This document shows, in pieces, positions 19,830-28,880 of a DNA stretch of 64,000 nt (position 1 is its first letter; every line of letters starts with the position of its first letter). The stretch covers positions 5,332,001 to 5,396,000 of the forward strand of contig NZ_CP015992.1 of the NCBI RefSeq assembly GCF_001708505.1, in the 5' to 3' direction. A program made the position numbers and the translations under genes. The notes beneath the pieces were generated by a model. It saw only the letters and a program-made list of their open reading frames with translations, searched no databases and had not been told where the DNA came from. Source of the stretch: Pseudomonas sp. TCU-HL1 (lineage in GTDB: Bacteria > Pseudomonadota > Gammaproteobacteria > Pseudomonadales > Pseudomonadaceae).

Positions 19830-20948
19830 ATGAGCGTTTTCACCCGCACTGCGCCGGTCGTCGAAATCCGTGGCGCAGTGAAGCACTATCGCGCCCCGGA
19901 AGGGCACCTGGTACGCGCCCTCGATGGCCTCGACCTGGCCGTCGGCGCCAACGAGTTCGTCACCCTGCTGGGGCCCTCGGGCTGCGGCAAGACCACCCTG
20001 CTGCGCGTCATCAGCGGCTTCGAGCAACTGGACGGCGGCGAACTGCTGATCCAGGGCCGGCCGATGAATGACGCACCTGCGCATCGCCGCCCCGTGCATA
20101 CGGTGTTCCAGAGCTACGCGCTGTTCCCGCACATGAGCGTCGGCGACAACGTCGGCTATGCGCTGGAGGTACGCGGCGTAGGCAAGGCCGAGCGCCGCCA
20201 GCGGATTGGCGAGGCACTGGAGCTGGTCGGTCTGGCCGGCCTCGAACGCCGTCGCCCGGCGCAGCTCTCCGGCGGCCAGCAACAGCGCGTGGCGCTGGCC
20301 CGCGCACTGGTGGACCGGCCGGCGTTGCTGCTGCTCGATGAGCCGCTCTCCGCGCTCGACCGCCAGCTGCGCCAGAACATGCAGCGGGAACTGAAGAAGC
20401 TGCAGCACGAACTGGGCATCGCCTTCGTCTTCGTCACCCACGACCAGGAAGAGGCACTGACCATGTCCGACCGCATCGTCGTACTCAACGGCGGGCATAT
20501 CCAGCAAGTCGGCTCACCGGCGGATATCTACGACCGCCCCGCCAATGCCTTCGTCGCCGGCTTCATCGGCGAGAGCAACCTGTTCGACGCCCAGGTGCAA
20601 GCCTGCAGCGGCGGGGTTGCCGAGTTGCGTGACCGCCAGGGCGACCGCCTGTGGGTGCGCGATGCCAGCCTGCGGGCCGGCCAGGCGCTGCAGGTGCTGC
20701 TGCGACCGGAACAGTTCCACCTCGACAGCCCCGGAGCCGACGGCGTTGCACTGGAGGGGCAGGTGGAGCAGACCCTGTTCATCGGCAAGGACTTCGAGGT
20801 CAGCCTGCGCACAGCCCATGGCCGCCAGGTCAAGGCGGTGATCCGTGACGCCGGCCGCGAGGCGCTGCACCGCCTGCATCCGGGCAGCCCCCTGAAGCTG
20901 TGGTACGCGCAGGGCACCGCCCACCTCATCCGCGAGGCAGGGCAATGA
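19830..20948 (+). CDS. ABC transporter ATP-binding protein (PotA-like)
   Basis: A 372-residue ATPase energising the importer. Walker A GPSGCGKTT, signature LSGGQQQRVALARAL, Walker B LLLLDEPLSALD and the switch HDQEEALTMSDRI are all present, followed by a C-terminal TOBE domain (FIGKDFEVSLR). The ATG at 19830 is chosen over a TTG two codons upstream. Its stop overlaps the ATG of the next gene (ATGA). Confidence 0.95.
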   Translation: MSVFTRTAPVVEIRGAVKHYRAPEGHLVRALDGLDLAVGANEFVTLLGPSGCGKTTLLRVISGFEQLDGGELLIQGRPMNDAPAHRRPVHTVFQSYALFPHMSVGDNVGYALEVRGVGKAERRQRIGEALELVGLAGLERRRPAQLSGGQQQRVALARALVDRPALLLLDEPLSALDRQLRQNMQRELKKLQHELGIAFVFVTHDQEEALTMSDRIVVLNGGHIQQVGSPADIYDRPANAFVAGFIGESNLFDAQVQACSGGVAELRDRQGDRLWVRDASLRAGQALQVLLRPEQFHLDSPGADGVALEGQVEQTLFIGKDFEVSLRTAHGRQVKAVIRDAGREALHRLHPGSPLKLWYAQGTAHLIREAGQ

Positions 20949-21841
20949 ACGGCCTGGCGGCGCGCCGGCGCCTGCAACTGGTCGGCCTGCTGACCCCGGC
21001 CACGGCGGTGATCGGGCTGTTCTTCCTCGCCCCGCTGGCCATCATGGCGGTGTACAGCCTGCTCGAGCCGGGGCTGTACGGCGGTGTGGAGTGGACGCTG
21101 TATCCGGATAACTTCGGCCGTGTGCTGGGCTGGGCCGATGGCACAAATGAGGAGTTCGACCCGGTCTACCTGGCGATCATCCTGCGCTCGTTCAAGCTGG
21201 CCGGCCTGACCGTGCTGATGACCCTGGCCGTGTGCTATCCGGCCGCCTTCTGGGTCGCGCGGCAACCGGAACGGATGCGCAACTTCTGCCTGTTCCTGAT
21301 CACCCTGCCGTTCTTCACCAGCCTGATCGTGCGCCTCTACGCCTGGGTGCTGATCCTGCGGCCAAGCGGCTTCATCAACACCGCGCTGCTGGCGCTGGGC
21401 ATACACAACCCGGTGGACCTGATCTACACCGAAACGGCGGTGCTGATCGGCATGACCTACATCTTCATCCCGTTCATGTTCATGCCGGTCTACGCCAGCG
21501 TGGAGAAACTCGACCGAAGACTGCTGGAGGCCTCCGCCGACCTCGGCGCCAGTCGCTGGCAGAGCTTCTGGAAGGTGATCTTCCCGATGACCCTGCCGGG
21601 CATCGCGGCCGGCTCGATCATTGTGTTCATCCCGAGCCTCGGCAACTTCATCGTGCCCTCGCTGCTGGGCGGAGCGCGGGTGCTGATGATCGGCAGCCTG
21701 GTCGAACAGCAGTTCCTGGCCGCACGCAACTGGCCCTTCGGCGCCGCCCTGGCGATGCTGCTGATGGTCGTGGTGCTGGTATGCCTGGTTCTCCAAGTCC
21801 TTGCCCAGGGACGTAACGCCGACAAGGAGGGTGCCCGATGA
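20945..21841 (+). CDS. ABC transporter permease (PotB-like)
   Basis: A 298-residue inner-membrane permease with about six TM helices and the EAA loop EASADLGASRWQSFWKVIFP, which contacts the ATPase. The start is MNGLAARRRLQLVG, in a 4-nt ATGA overlap with the ATPase gene; its own stop overlaps the next permease in the same way. One half of a heterodimeric translocation pore. Confidence 0.94.
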   Translation: MNGLAARRRLQLVGLLTPATAVIGLFFLAPLAIMAVYSLLEPGLYGGVEWTLYPDNFGRVLGWADGTNEEFDPVYLAIILRSFKLAGLTVLMTLAVCYPAAFWVARQPERMRNFCLFLITLPFFTSLIVRLYAWVLILRPSGFINTALLALGIHNPVDLIYTETAVLIGMTYIFIPFMFMPVYASVEKLDRRLLEASADLGASRWQSFWKVIFPMTLPGIAAGSIIVFIPSLGNFIVPSLLGGARVLMIGSLVEQQFLAARNWPFGAALAMLLMVVVLVCLVLQVLAQGRNADKEGAR

Positions 21842-22698
21842 ACGCACTGCTCGCCGGCCTCGGCCGCCGCCTACTGGGCGGCTACAGCCTGGCCTTCTTC
21901 GTCTTTCTCTACCTGCCAATCGCGCTGATCGTGGTCTACTCGTTCAACGCCAACCCGATCAACATGATGATCTGGAGCGGCGCGTCACTGGATTGGTACC
22001 GCTCGCTGTTCGGCCTGTCCAACAGCCTCGGCTCGAGCACGCTGTACGTCGAGTCCACCGACCAGTTGCTCAGCGCCCTGCGCACCAGCCTGGCGGTGGC
22101 CCTGACCACCACCCTCCTCTCCACCGTGGCCGGCACGCTCACCGCGCTGGCGCTGGCGCGCTACCGCTTCCGCCTGGCGCGCTTCTACCGGGTACTGCTG
22201 TTCATGCCGATGCTGATGCCGGACATCGTCCTCGGCATCGCCCTGCTGATCTTCTTCATCGGCGCCGGCGTACCGCTGGGCAAGACCTCGATCATCATCG
22301 GCCACTGCACCTTCCTGATCAGCTACGTGTTCCTCGTGGTCAGCGCACGCCTGGCCGGCATGGATACCCGTCTGGAGGAAGCTTCGGCGGACCTCGGTGC
22401 CTCACCCTGGAAAACCTTCCGCCGCATCACGCTGCCGCAGATCCTGCCCGGCGTCATCGGCGGAGCCCTGCTGGCGTTCATCATCTCGATGGACGACCTG
22501 GTGATCACCTACTTCATCGCCGGCGTCGACTCGACCACGCTGCCGGTCTACATCTACGGCATGATCCGCCGCGGCATCAAACCCGAGATCAATGCCATCG
22601 CCACCCTGCTGCTGCTCGCCTCGCTGATCATCGCCGCACTCGGCCTGTATCTGCGCAGCCGCCAGCCAGCCACCGCAAAGGAAAGCACCCATGGCTAA
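21838..22698 (+). CDS. ABC transporter permease (PotC-like)
   Basis: A 286-residue permease with about six TM helices and the EAA loop EASADLGASPWKTFRRITLP. Pairs with the preceding permease. It overlaps that gene by 4 nt and the following peptidase gene by 8 nt, showing a tightly coupled operon. Confidence 0.94.
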   Translation: MNALLAGLGRRLLGGYSLAFFVFLYLPIALIVVYSFNANPINMMIWSGASLDWYRSLFGLSNSLGSSTLYVESTDQLLSALRTSLAVALTTTLLSTVAGTLTALALARYRFRLARFYRVLLFMPMLMPDIVLGIALLIFFIGAGVPLGKTSIIIGHCTFLISYVFLVVSARLAGMDTRLEEASADLGASPWKTFRRITLPQILPGVIGGALLAFIISMDDLVITYFIAGVDSTTLPVYIYGMIRRGIKPEINAIATLLLLASLIIAALGLYLRSRQPATAKESTHG

Positions 22699-23776
22699 AC
22701 TCCGCGCCCGCGAACTCGGTCTGCCCATGCCCGGCACCACCGGCCCGAACAATGCCATCACCGATGTACCCGGCGTTCTGGTCGGCTACCGCACCCTCGA
22801 CCATGTGGCCGACAACGGCAAACGCGTGAAGACTGGCGTCACCGCCATCCTGCCGCGCGGCACGGCGCCCGAACCGCAGCCGGTGTGGGCCGGTTTTCAC
22901 GCGCTCAACGGCAACGGTGAAATGACCGGCACCCACTGGATCGAGCACGGCGGCTACTTCGTCGGCCCGCTGTGCATCACCAACTCGCACAGCGTCGGCA
23001 TCGTCCACCATGCGGCGACCCGCTGGACCATCCGCCAGTACGCCGACGCCTGGCAGGCCGAGCACCTCTGGGCCATGCCGGTGGTGGCCGAGACCTACGA
23101 CGGCGTGATCAACGACATCAACGGCCAGCACGTGACCGAGGCCGATGCCCTGGCGGCAATCGACACGGCGCATGCGGGCCCCATCGCCGAGGGCAATGTC
23201 GGCGGCGGCAACGGCATGATCTGCTACGGCTTCAAGGGTGGCACCGGTACCGCTTCACGCCGCCTGTTGATCGACGGCCAGCTCTACACCCTGGGCGCCC
23301 TGGTGCAGGCCAACCACGGGCAGCGCGCCTGGTTCAAGGTGCTCGGTATGCCGGTCGGCGAGCGCTGGGGCGAGGACGCCCCGAACGGCCTGGACCGCGA
23401 GCGCGGTTCGATCATCGTGATACTCGCCACGGACGCGCCGCTGCTGCCCCATCAGCTCAAGCGCATGGCCCAACGCGCCGGGCTCGGCATCGCGCTGGGC
23501 GGCACACCCGGTGGCAACAATTCAGGTGACATCTTCCTCGCCTTCAGCGTGGCCAATCCGCGTCCCTTGCCACAGCTGTCGCCGACCCGGCAGCAGCTCG
23601 ACTACCTCAACGACGAATGCTTCGACGACCTCTACCTGGCCGCCGTGCAAGCCACCGAGGAAGCGGTGCTCAATGCCATGCTGGCGGCCGAGGACGCGCC
23701 GATGCAGAAGCCCCAGGGCATGTGCCGGGCCCTCGATGGCGAGCGGCTGATGGCGCTGTTCAAGCCTGGGGCGTGA
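22691..23776 (+). CDS. P1-family (DmpA/BapA-like) aminopeptidase
   Basis: A 361-residue self-processing N-terminal nucleophile hydrolase. NAITDVPGVLVG near the N-terminus and GGTPGGNNSGD in the C-terminal third are family hallmarks. Autocleavage before Ser278 in NNSGD would give alpha and beta chains and expose the nucleophile. Known members are L-aminopeptidase/D-esterases or beta-aminopeptidases. No signal peptide is seen, so it probably acts in the cytoplasm on what the co-encoded ABC transporter imports. The 8-nt overlap with the permease gene supports that link. Confidence 0.92.
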   Translation: MAKLRARELGLPMPGTTGPNNAITDVPGVLVGYRTLDHVADNGKRVKTGVTAILPRGTAPEPQPVWAGFHALNGNGEMTGTHWIEHGGYFVGPLCITNSHSVGIVHHAATRWTIRQYADAWQAEHLWAMPVVAETYDGVINDINGQHVTEADALAAIDTAHAGPIAEGNVGGGNGMICYGFKGGTGTASRRLLIDGQLYTLGALVQANHGQRAWFKVLGMPVGERWGEDAPNGLDRERGSIIVILATDAPLLPHQLKRMAQRAGLGIALGGTPGGNNSGDIFLAFSVANPRPLPQLSPTRQQLDYLNDECFDDLYLAAVQATEEAVLNAMLAAEDAPMQKPQGMCRALDGERLMALFKPGA

Positions 23777-23779
23777 CGG

Positions 23780-23808
23780 GAGGCCGGCCACCCCTCGCGG
23801 CCGGCCTC
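23780..23808 (+). terminator. Hairpin after the ABC/peptidase operon
   Basis: GAGGCCGGCC/GGCCGGCCTC forms a strong 10-bp stem 4 nt after the peptidase stop. There is no clear T run. Confidence 0.5.
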
Positions 23809-23819
23809 GCCCTCAGGGA

Positions 23820-24059
23820 ATATTCAGCTGGCGGCGCAGCGGCGCCAGTCGCGAATCGTCCGGCGCCGCGTCGCCAGTAGGTAATGGCAGCCTCGCGCTG
23901 GCCGGCAGTGCCATGCAGGTAGATCCGCGCATAGAGCAGATCGGCATCCTTCGGCGCTCGCTCCAGCCCAGCTTCCAGCGCAGTCCGGGCGGCGTCCCGT
24001 AGCTGCAACTGGAGCAGCAGCAACCCCTGGTTGTAGCGGATACCTGGCCATTTGCAGCC
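23820..24059 (-). pseudogene. TPR-protein remnant
   Basis: On the minus strand one frame reads RYNQGLLLLQLQLRDAARTA, then LEAGLERAPKDADLLYARIY and LHGTAGQREAAITYW. This is about two TPR units of the kind found at the C-terminus of larger TPR/multihaem proteins. No start, no upstream domain and no good Shine-Dalgarno are present, so I take it as a leftover 3' end. Confidence 0.5.
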
Positions 24060-24466
24060 TCGACCAGCTGAACATGACAGTCGGGAATTGCGCTGAGACC
24101 GCAGGCTGGTGTGCCCCGTAACGACCGACCGCGGTTCGCGCGTTCAAACGCCCTTAACCGCAAGATTGCCCCCCCTGAGGATAGGGACGCAAACTCGCAT
24201 CGCCGCTTATGCTGGCGGCGCTTTCGGGCATGCAGGCTCGCGGTCTGGAACTGCCTCGGCGTCCTCCTCCGGAGCGGGGAACGAATAGAGTTCCGACCGG
24301 GAAAAGGCCGGCAAACGCTGTGACCTTTTGTGGGGGACTGGTGGGTCGCGGGGCGTGCGGGGGGTAGCCGGCTTATCGCAACAACTTGAGACTTCCATGG
24401 GGTTCTCGATAACGCCCGACAGGTTGCGGGCTGGTTCGCTAAGCATGTCCGGGCGCATGACAGTCG
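24060..24466 (+). other. Region without a convincing gene
   Basis: I see no supported coding frame, RNA gene or terminator here. It joins the core-like ABC operon to the small-gene accessory cluster. Confidence 0.4.
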
Positions 24467-24682
24467 TCAGTGCGCTACAGCACTGATGCTCTGCAGCGCG
24501 CCAGGCCCAGGGCGTGAACCCTGGTGCGGCGCCAGTTCGTCATTTTGCGGTACGCGTGCCGCTTCGTTCGCCTCCTCGGCACGCTGCAGCAGCAACTGGC
24601 CGGACGTCTTTACGAGTGGCAACTTCCTCGAATGGGGCTTGCGAAGTTTGCGCGGCAGATTGGGATCAATGTAGGTATGCAT
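24467..24682 (-). CDS. Hypothetical 71-residue protein
   Basis: The product begins MHTYIDPNLPRKLRKPHSRK, has a basic N-terminal half and a Glu/Ala-rich middle (LLLQRAEEANEAARV), and has no TM segment. GAGG lies about 5 nt before the ATG. I recognise no family. Confidence 0.4.
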   Translation of the reverse strand: MHTYIDPNLPRKLRKPHSRKLPLVKTSGQLLLQRAEEANEAARVPQNDELAPHQGSRPGPGALQSISAVAH

Positions 24683-24867
24683 GGCGACCTCGGGGCTGAT
24701 GGCGCTGCAGTGTGCAGTCTCTCCTTTCGAGCATTGCAGGTCGGGCGGGCCATCTCGGTGCGCCACCCCACAGACGGCGACTAAGTGCTCCAGCGCACCG
24801 ACTGCGAGCGGCAAGCCTGACACCCTCCTTGAAGCACGCCACTCCGCGTGCCGTGCAAGGAACCGAC

Positions 24868-25164
24868 ATGACAGACGAAGCCAATAGCCATACGACCGAC
24901 ACCGTCGGTCCCCTTGCGCAGAAGCCGGACTGCCCCACCACTCGCCTGCAGCGAACACACGCCCTGTATCACTTCCTCGACAAGGTCGACGTCATCATCA
25001 AGAAACGATGCGCGCTGCTGGAGCGACAAACCAAGGACAAGGGCATCAGCGATAAGCTTCAGCGCCAAGAGTTGCAGGAGCCCACGCCCTACAACCAGTC
25101 CATCACCCCGCGCGGCGATGACGAACTCACCGACCTTGGCCCTGCCGAGGTTCCCAAGCGCTGA
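24868..25164 (+). CDS. Hypothetical 98-residue protein
   Basis: A soluble, charged product (MTDEANSHTTDTV...) whose middle (HALYHFLDKVDVIIKKRCAL, LERQTKDKG) looks helical. The ATG at 24868 follows CAAGGA by a few bases; the longer upstream frame is not better supported. It stands first in a plus-strand series of small genes with CsbD-like and other stress-type proteins. No family recognised. Confidence 0.55.
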   Translation: MTDEANSHTTDTVGPLAQKPDCPTTRLQRTHALYHFLDKVDVIIKKRCALLERQTKDKGISDKLQRQELQEPTPYNQSITPRGDDELTDLGPAEVPKR

Positions 25165-25290
25165 TCCGCTGGGGGCCCTGCAGCCTAAGCGCGGTGGCGC
25201 ACCGACCGATTGCTTCCCACCTGACCATGATGTCGTTGATGAGCGCTCGCCAATCCGCGCGTAACGCCATCTGATGACTGAGGCCAGACA

Positions 25291-25506
25291 ATGAGCAGGG
25301 TTCTTGCAGACATTATCAAGAGCAAATGGAGAGAGCTGGTGGGTACCGCCAGGATCCTCTGGGACGAGTTGACCGTGGCCGAACTGATCAACTCTGAAGG
25401 GGACGCGCAAAAGCTGGCGAACCTAATCCAGGAACGCTACGAGATGACCCATGAAGAGGCTGAAAAACAAGTGATCAGCTTTTTCGAGAGAAGCCGCACC
25501 CTGTAG
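25291..25506 (+). CDS. CsbD-like stress protein
   Basis: A 71-residue protein with the CsbD-like arrangement: KSKWRELVGTARILWDELT followed by EGDAQKLANLIQERYEMTHE and EEAEKQVISFF. CsbD-family genes are small, highly charged and typically induced by general stress or stationary phase; the biochemical role is unknown. Neighbours are other small stress-type genes. Confidence 0.85.
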   Translation: MSRVLADIIKSKWRELVGTARILWDELTVAELINSEGDAQKLANLIQERYEMTHEEAEKQVISFFERSRTL

Positions 25507-25548
25507 CTGCACGCGCAGCCGGGGCCAGAGCCAGCAGGGGAACAGCCC

Positions 25549-25785
25549 ATGATCACTGCATACTTCGTCGTTTCGAAAAGCTCCGGCAACATCATCCGGA
25601 TCACCCGGCGCGAGAGCCCCCCGGACGATACGCCCTCCGTATTCAATGTCCCCATGTCGACCGCCAACCAGATGCGCTACGACAGCCTGTACGCCAATGG
25701 CGAGGACCTGATCAGCCTGCAACGCGTCACCCGGCTGGCCAAGGCCGACAACGCAGAGCCCCAGCATTCGTGCCGGATAGACTGA
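25549..25785 (+). CDS. Hypothetical 78-residue protein
   Basis: Begins MITAYFVVSKSSGNIIRITR, a strand-rich start, and has a polar C-terminus. GGGGA precedes the ATG by about 7 nt. It lies 42 bp after the CsbD-like gene and may be co-transcribed. No family recognised. Confidence 0.55.
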   Translation: MITAYFVVSKSSGNIIRITRRESPPDDTPSVFNVPMSTANQMRYDSLYANGEDLISLQRVTRLAKADNAEPQHSCRID

Positions 25786-25925
25786 ATCGCGAATTCCATC
25801 CTCCCGGCGCCGCCTGTATCCACCCGACCGGCTTGCCTATGTGCGATGTCAGACAGACGCTCCTGGCCGGCACGTCGAGACTCGACAAGGCAACTCTGCA
25901 CAGCAACTGGCCGGGGAAACCCACG

Positions 25926-26096
25926 ATGAATCTGCTCTGGCTCAAGCGCGACCGGCTGGCGAATCGGGTCCTGCTGGACGATGGCCGGGCTCACCTGGTC
26001 GAAGTCCACTGTCCACCCTGTGGGCCAGCGCAACCGCGAACCGGGTCCAAGGACAGGATGGCGAAGCTGCCGAGGCGCGGAGACGGCACCGTCTGA
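25926..26096 (+). CDS. Hypothetical 56-residue protein
   Basis: MNLLWLKRDRLANRVLLDDG followed by HLVEVHCPPCGPAQPR. A CPPC pair suggests a metal or redox motif, but the protein is too short to classify. GGGGAAA precedes the ATG. Coding status is uncertain. Confidence 0.35.
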   Translation: MNLLWLKRDRLANRVLLDDGRAHLVEVHCPPCGPAQPRTGSKDRMAKLPRRGDGTV

Positions 26097-26327
26097 GCGC
26101 ACAGAATCCTGACCATTGCGGGCCATGCCGCCGGCGCCAGAGAAAGAAGGGGGATGTGAGGGGAAGTGCGCGACAACCCTGCGGCCTGGGGCAGGATGGA
26201 TAGCGCGTCACCGATGCCGCTATCTGGATGGAGTCCTGGCTGCCAGGAGGGATAGCCCCGGTAAACCCCGGCAGCCGAACTGCACACGCTCACTGGCAAG
26301 AGGCTTGCTGGGCCTCCTGCTCCACGC

Positions 26328-26474
26328 TTACGAACGACGTCCCTGAATGAACTGGAGCAGGAACAGCATGATCGCTACCACCAGGAGGATATGGATAAAC
26401 CCGCCCATGGAGTAGGACGTGATCAGTCCCAGCCCCCACAGAACCAACAGCACGACCACCAGTGCCTGGAGCAT
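26328..26474 (-). CDS. Tiny Lmo0937-like membrane protein
   Basis: A 48-residue protein with two hydrophobic helices separated by TSYSMGGFIHILL, ending in a basic QGRRS. AAGGAG precedes the ATG at the right distance. The family is widespread and uncharacterised, and often linked to stress genes. A paralogue with the same plan lies at 28734-28880. Confidence 0.75.
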   Translation of the reverse strand: MLQALVVVLLVLWGLGLITSYSMGGFIHILLVVAIMLFLLQFIQGRRS

Positions 26475-26616
26475 TTCTGTTCTCCTTTTGCAGCGCGAAG
26501 CAACTGCCTGCTCACAGGTTGCATCCGGAGTGAAAAACCCGTCTGTATGGCAGTGCACTCAAGGAAAAATACTCGCGGCCCAACCAGCGCGCTGTGCATA
26601 GGTCAGCGAACAGCCT

Positions 26617-26674
26617 GTAGCCCGGATGAAATCCGGGGGCTCGCCGGCCATTTCCCGGATGGCATCCGGGCTAC
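26617..26674. repeat. Inverted intergenic repeat
   Basis: GTAGCCCGGATGAAATCCGG and CCCGGATGGCATCCGGGCTA face each other across about 20 bp. This is a dispersed pseudomonad intergenic element (each half is itself a small hairpin). It lies upstream of the minus-strand small membrane protein gene and downstream of the Crp-type gene. Confidence 0.65.
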
Positions 26675-26755
26675 CCTGGCCTGACGCCTCTGCGCGAGAC
26701 ATCACGCGACGCGCTGTGGATGCTTCACCCTGACAGGCGAAGCCGGTAACTCATG

Positions 26756-27484
26756 TCACGCGTACCCGGCGGGCGATGCCCAGGGCAGCAGGCGGTCGGT
26801 CTCTTTCTTCACCACGGCATAGCACTCGCAGCTCAGCGCCTCGAGCTTGGCACGGTCAAGCACCGTGATGTGCCCGCGGCTGTACTCGATCACGCCAAGC
26901 TTCTGCAACTTGCCGGCGGCGTCCGTCACCCCTTCGCGGCGCACACCAAGCATGTTGGCGATCAACTCCTGGGTCATCGTCAGGTGATTGCTCGGCAAGC
27001 GATCCAGCGACAGCAACAACCAGCGACACAGCTGCTGGTCGATCGAATGGTGCCGGTTGCAGACCGCCGTTTGCGCCATCTGGGTAATCAGGGCCTGCGT
27101 ATAGCGCAGCATCAGCTGTAGCAGATCGCCATGGCGATTGATTTCGGACTTCAATCGCTGTCCCTGCAACCGATAAGCGTGGCCAGCGCTCTGCACGATG
27201 GCACGGCTTGGCGTACTTTCCCCGCCCATGAACACCGCCAGACCAATCATCCCCTCATTGCCGACCACCGAGATTTCCGCCGAGGCTCCGTTCTCCATCA
27301 CATAAAGGAGGGAAACGATCGAGTCGGTGGGGAAGTACACATGGCGCAGGGTAGCCCCCGACTCGTACAGAACCTTGCCAAGGGGTAACGACACCAGGTC
27401 GAGTTGCGGAATCAGGCGTTGCTGGACCTCTTCTGGCAAGGCGGCAAGCAGGTGACTCTGCAAGGGTGATGGCGTATCCGGCAT
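26756..27484 (-). CDS. Crp/Fnr-family transcriptional regulator
   Basis: A 242-residue regulator with an N-terminal cyclic-nucleotide-binding-like barrel (YFPTDSIVSLLYVM, VGNEGMIGLAVFMGG) and a C-terminal Crp winged helix (LTMTQELIANMLGVRREGVT, then LGVIEYSRGHITVLDRAKLE). No N-terminal Cys set for an Fe-S cluster, so it is not an oxygen-sensing FNR. The start MPDTPSPLQ at 27484 is favoured; MVPPMPD at 27496 is possible. A paralogue lies at 29185. They flank the PRC-barrel gene. Confidence 0.88.
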   Translation of the reverse strand: MPDTPSPLQSHLLAALPEEVQQRLIPQLDLVSLPLGKVLYESGATLRHVYFPTDSIVSLLYVMENGASAEISVVGNEGMIGLAVFMGGESTPSRAIVQSAGHAYRLQGQRLKSEINRHGDLLQLMLRYTQALITQMAQTAVCNRHHSIDQQLCRWLLLSLDRLPSNHLTMTQELIANMLGVRREGVTDAAGKLQKLGVIEYSRGHITVLDRAKLEALSCECYAVVKKETDRLLPWASPAGYA

Positions 27485-27659
27485 AGGGGGCACCATTGAA
27501 CCGAGTACCTGGAAAAGGCCTTGTCTTTGTAACAATAGGCCAACGGGACAGCACTGGCTGCACCATCGGACGCAGGGTGCGCGATGGGCAGTTTTCTTGC
27601 TTTGAGCAAGCAGCCTGGACCGCCCTGGCCTCTACTCTTCCCAATCCGCCGGAGGCTGT

Positions 27660-27752
27660 TTCCAGGTGTAAGCGAAGGTCCGTCGAGCGAACACACTTCA
27701 CACCTCGGACGTTCTGCGTGAACTCGATCGCCAGGTGACGCTCAGCAGCACT
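27660..27752 (-). pseudogene. BON-domain fragment
   Basis: The minus strand reads AAERHLAIEFTQNVRGVKCV then RSTDLRLHLETA, nearly the same as the C-terminal end of the intact BON protein at 30808 (LERDLAIELAQNVRGVKSVH). No start or upstream domain remains, so this is a leftover of a duplicated or deleted BON gene. Confidence 0.7.
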
Positions 27753-28030
27753 GTCGACCGGCGTCGGTTTCGAGGCGCCGACCGGGTGTTCACAGCACCT
27801 GGGCGTTATTGGCCATTTCATCACCGCCTCCAAACCAGGCACCCCGCTCTACAGCGGGACACTGGAAGCAAATGATGGCCACTGGCCCTGGCAGCGTCAG
27901 TGCCATAGCGCTCATAGAACGCCTCCAACCAAGGAAGTGCCAGAGGGTGCGATGGCGTACATACCGGTACGTGCAGACAGCACAGAATAGGACAAAGGCA
28001 GAGCAGCACCGGCTGCAGGAGGCACAGAAA

Positions 28031-28240
28031 ATGAACAGGACGTACGACTCGACCCTGTTCCAGCGCATCGATGCGCGGTGCCAACCGCTGCTGCGCTACC
28101 TGCACAAGCTCACGGGCATCCGCTACGCGGCAGTCTCCGAGGCGGGCGGGATCTATGAACTCAGCCCCATCCATGGCGAGCGCAAGCATGCCAGCCAGGA
28201 ACAGCTAGCCAATGCCGAAGTTTGGCAAAAGCTGGTTTGA
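28031..28240 (+). CDS. Hypothetical 69-residue protein
   Basis: Soluble product MNRTYDSTLFQRIDARCQPL followed by LRYLHKLTGIRYAAVSEAGG. AGGAGG lies about 8 nt before the ATG. It lies 53 bp before the PRC-barrel gene, probably in one operon. No family recognised. Confidence 0.6.
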   Translation: MNRTYDSTLFQRIDARCQPLLRYLHKLTGIRYAAVSEAGGIYELSPIHGERKHASQEQLANAEVWQKLV

Positions 28241-28293
28241 GCAACGGGAATCCGACTGAGGGCAAGCCAACTTTTCTGCCATTGGAGGTACCC

Positions 28294-28707
28294 ATGAACC
28301 ATCAGAAAAAAAACGCCGGCAACGAAGACCATGAAGCCGGCCCCGCCACTCGAACAGGGCCTGGACCTGAACTGATGGGCACGGACACGCTCATCGGCAA
28401 CGATGTCTACAACCTCGCGGGAGATGACCTCGGGGAAATCAAGGAAATCATGCTGGATATGCGCAGCGGCCGAGTCATCTATGCGGTGCTGTCCTTCAAG
28501 TCTTTCCTTGGCCTGGGTGAAAAACTCTTCGCCGTGCCCTGGAGGGCGTTGACGCTGGACACCGAGCACAAGCGTTTCACGCTCGACGTCGACAGGTATC
28601 GGCTCAAGGACGCGCCTGGATTCGACAAGAGCCATTGGCCTGATATGGCTGACCAGCGCTGGCAAATGCAGATCAGCCGTTTCTACGGAAATACGGGTTG
28701 GGAGTGA
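28294..28707 (+). CDS. PRC-barrel domain protein
   Basis: A 137-residue protein with a single PRC-barrel: DTLIGNDVYNLAGDDLGEIK, EIMLDMRSGRVIYAVLSF and LFAVPWRALTLDTEHKRFTL. The first 25 residues are polar and disordered. GGAGGT precedes the ATG by 5 nt. Such stand-alone PRC-barrel proteins are frequent among stress-induced genes; a molecular role is not known. Confidence 0.88.
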   Translation: MNHQKKNAGNEDHEAGPATRTGPGPELMGTDTLIGNDVYNLAGDDLGEIKEIMLDMRSGRVIYAVLSFKSFLGLGEKLFAVPWRALTLDTEHKRFTLDVDRYRLKDAPGFDKSHWPDMADQRWQMQISRFYGNTGWE

Positions 28708-28733
28708 ACGGCATGGGCACGGATGCCTGTGGT

Positions 28734-28880
28734 TCACTCGCGCCGTCCCAGCCTGGACCGGAACATGACCAGCGCGATCGACAGAAACAGAAGGATATGG
28801 ATGAGTCCCCCCATGTAGAAGGATGTGAGCAATCCCAGCGCCCACAGAGCCAACAATCCGATCACGACAATTTCGAACAT
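28734..28880 (-). CDS. Tiny Lmo0937-like membrane protein, second copy
   Basis: A 48-residue two-helix membrane protein (MFEIVVIGLLALWALGLLTS, then FYMGGLIHILLFLSIAL) with a basic end (GRRE). GGAG precedes the ATG. Same plan and size as the copy at 26328, both on the minus strand, so the pair probably arose by duplication. Confidence 0.75.
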   Translation of the reverse strand: MFEIVVIGLLALWALGLLTSFYMGGLIHILLFLSIALVMFRSRLGRRE

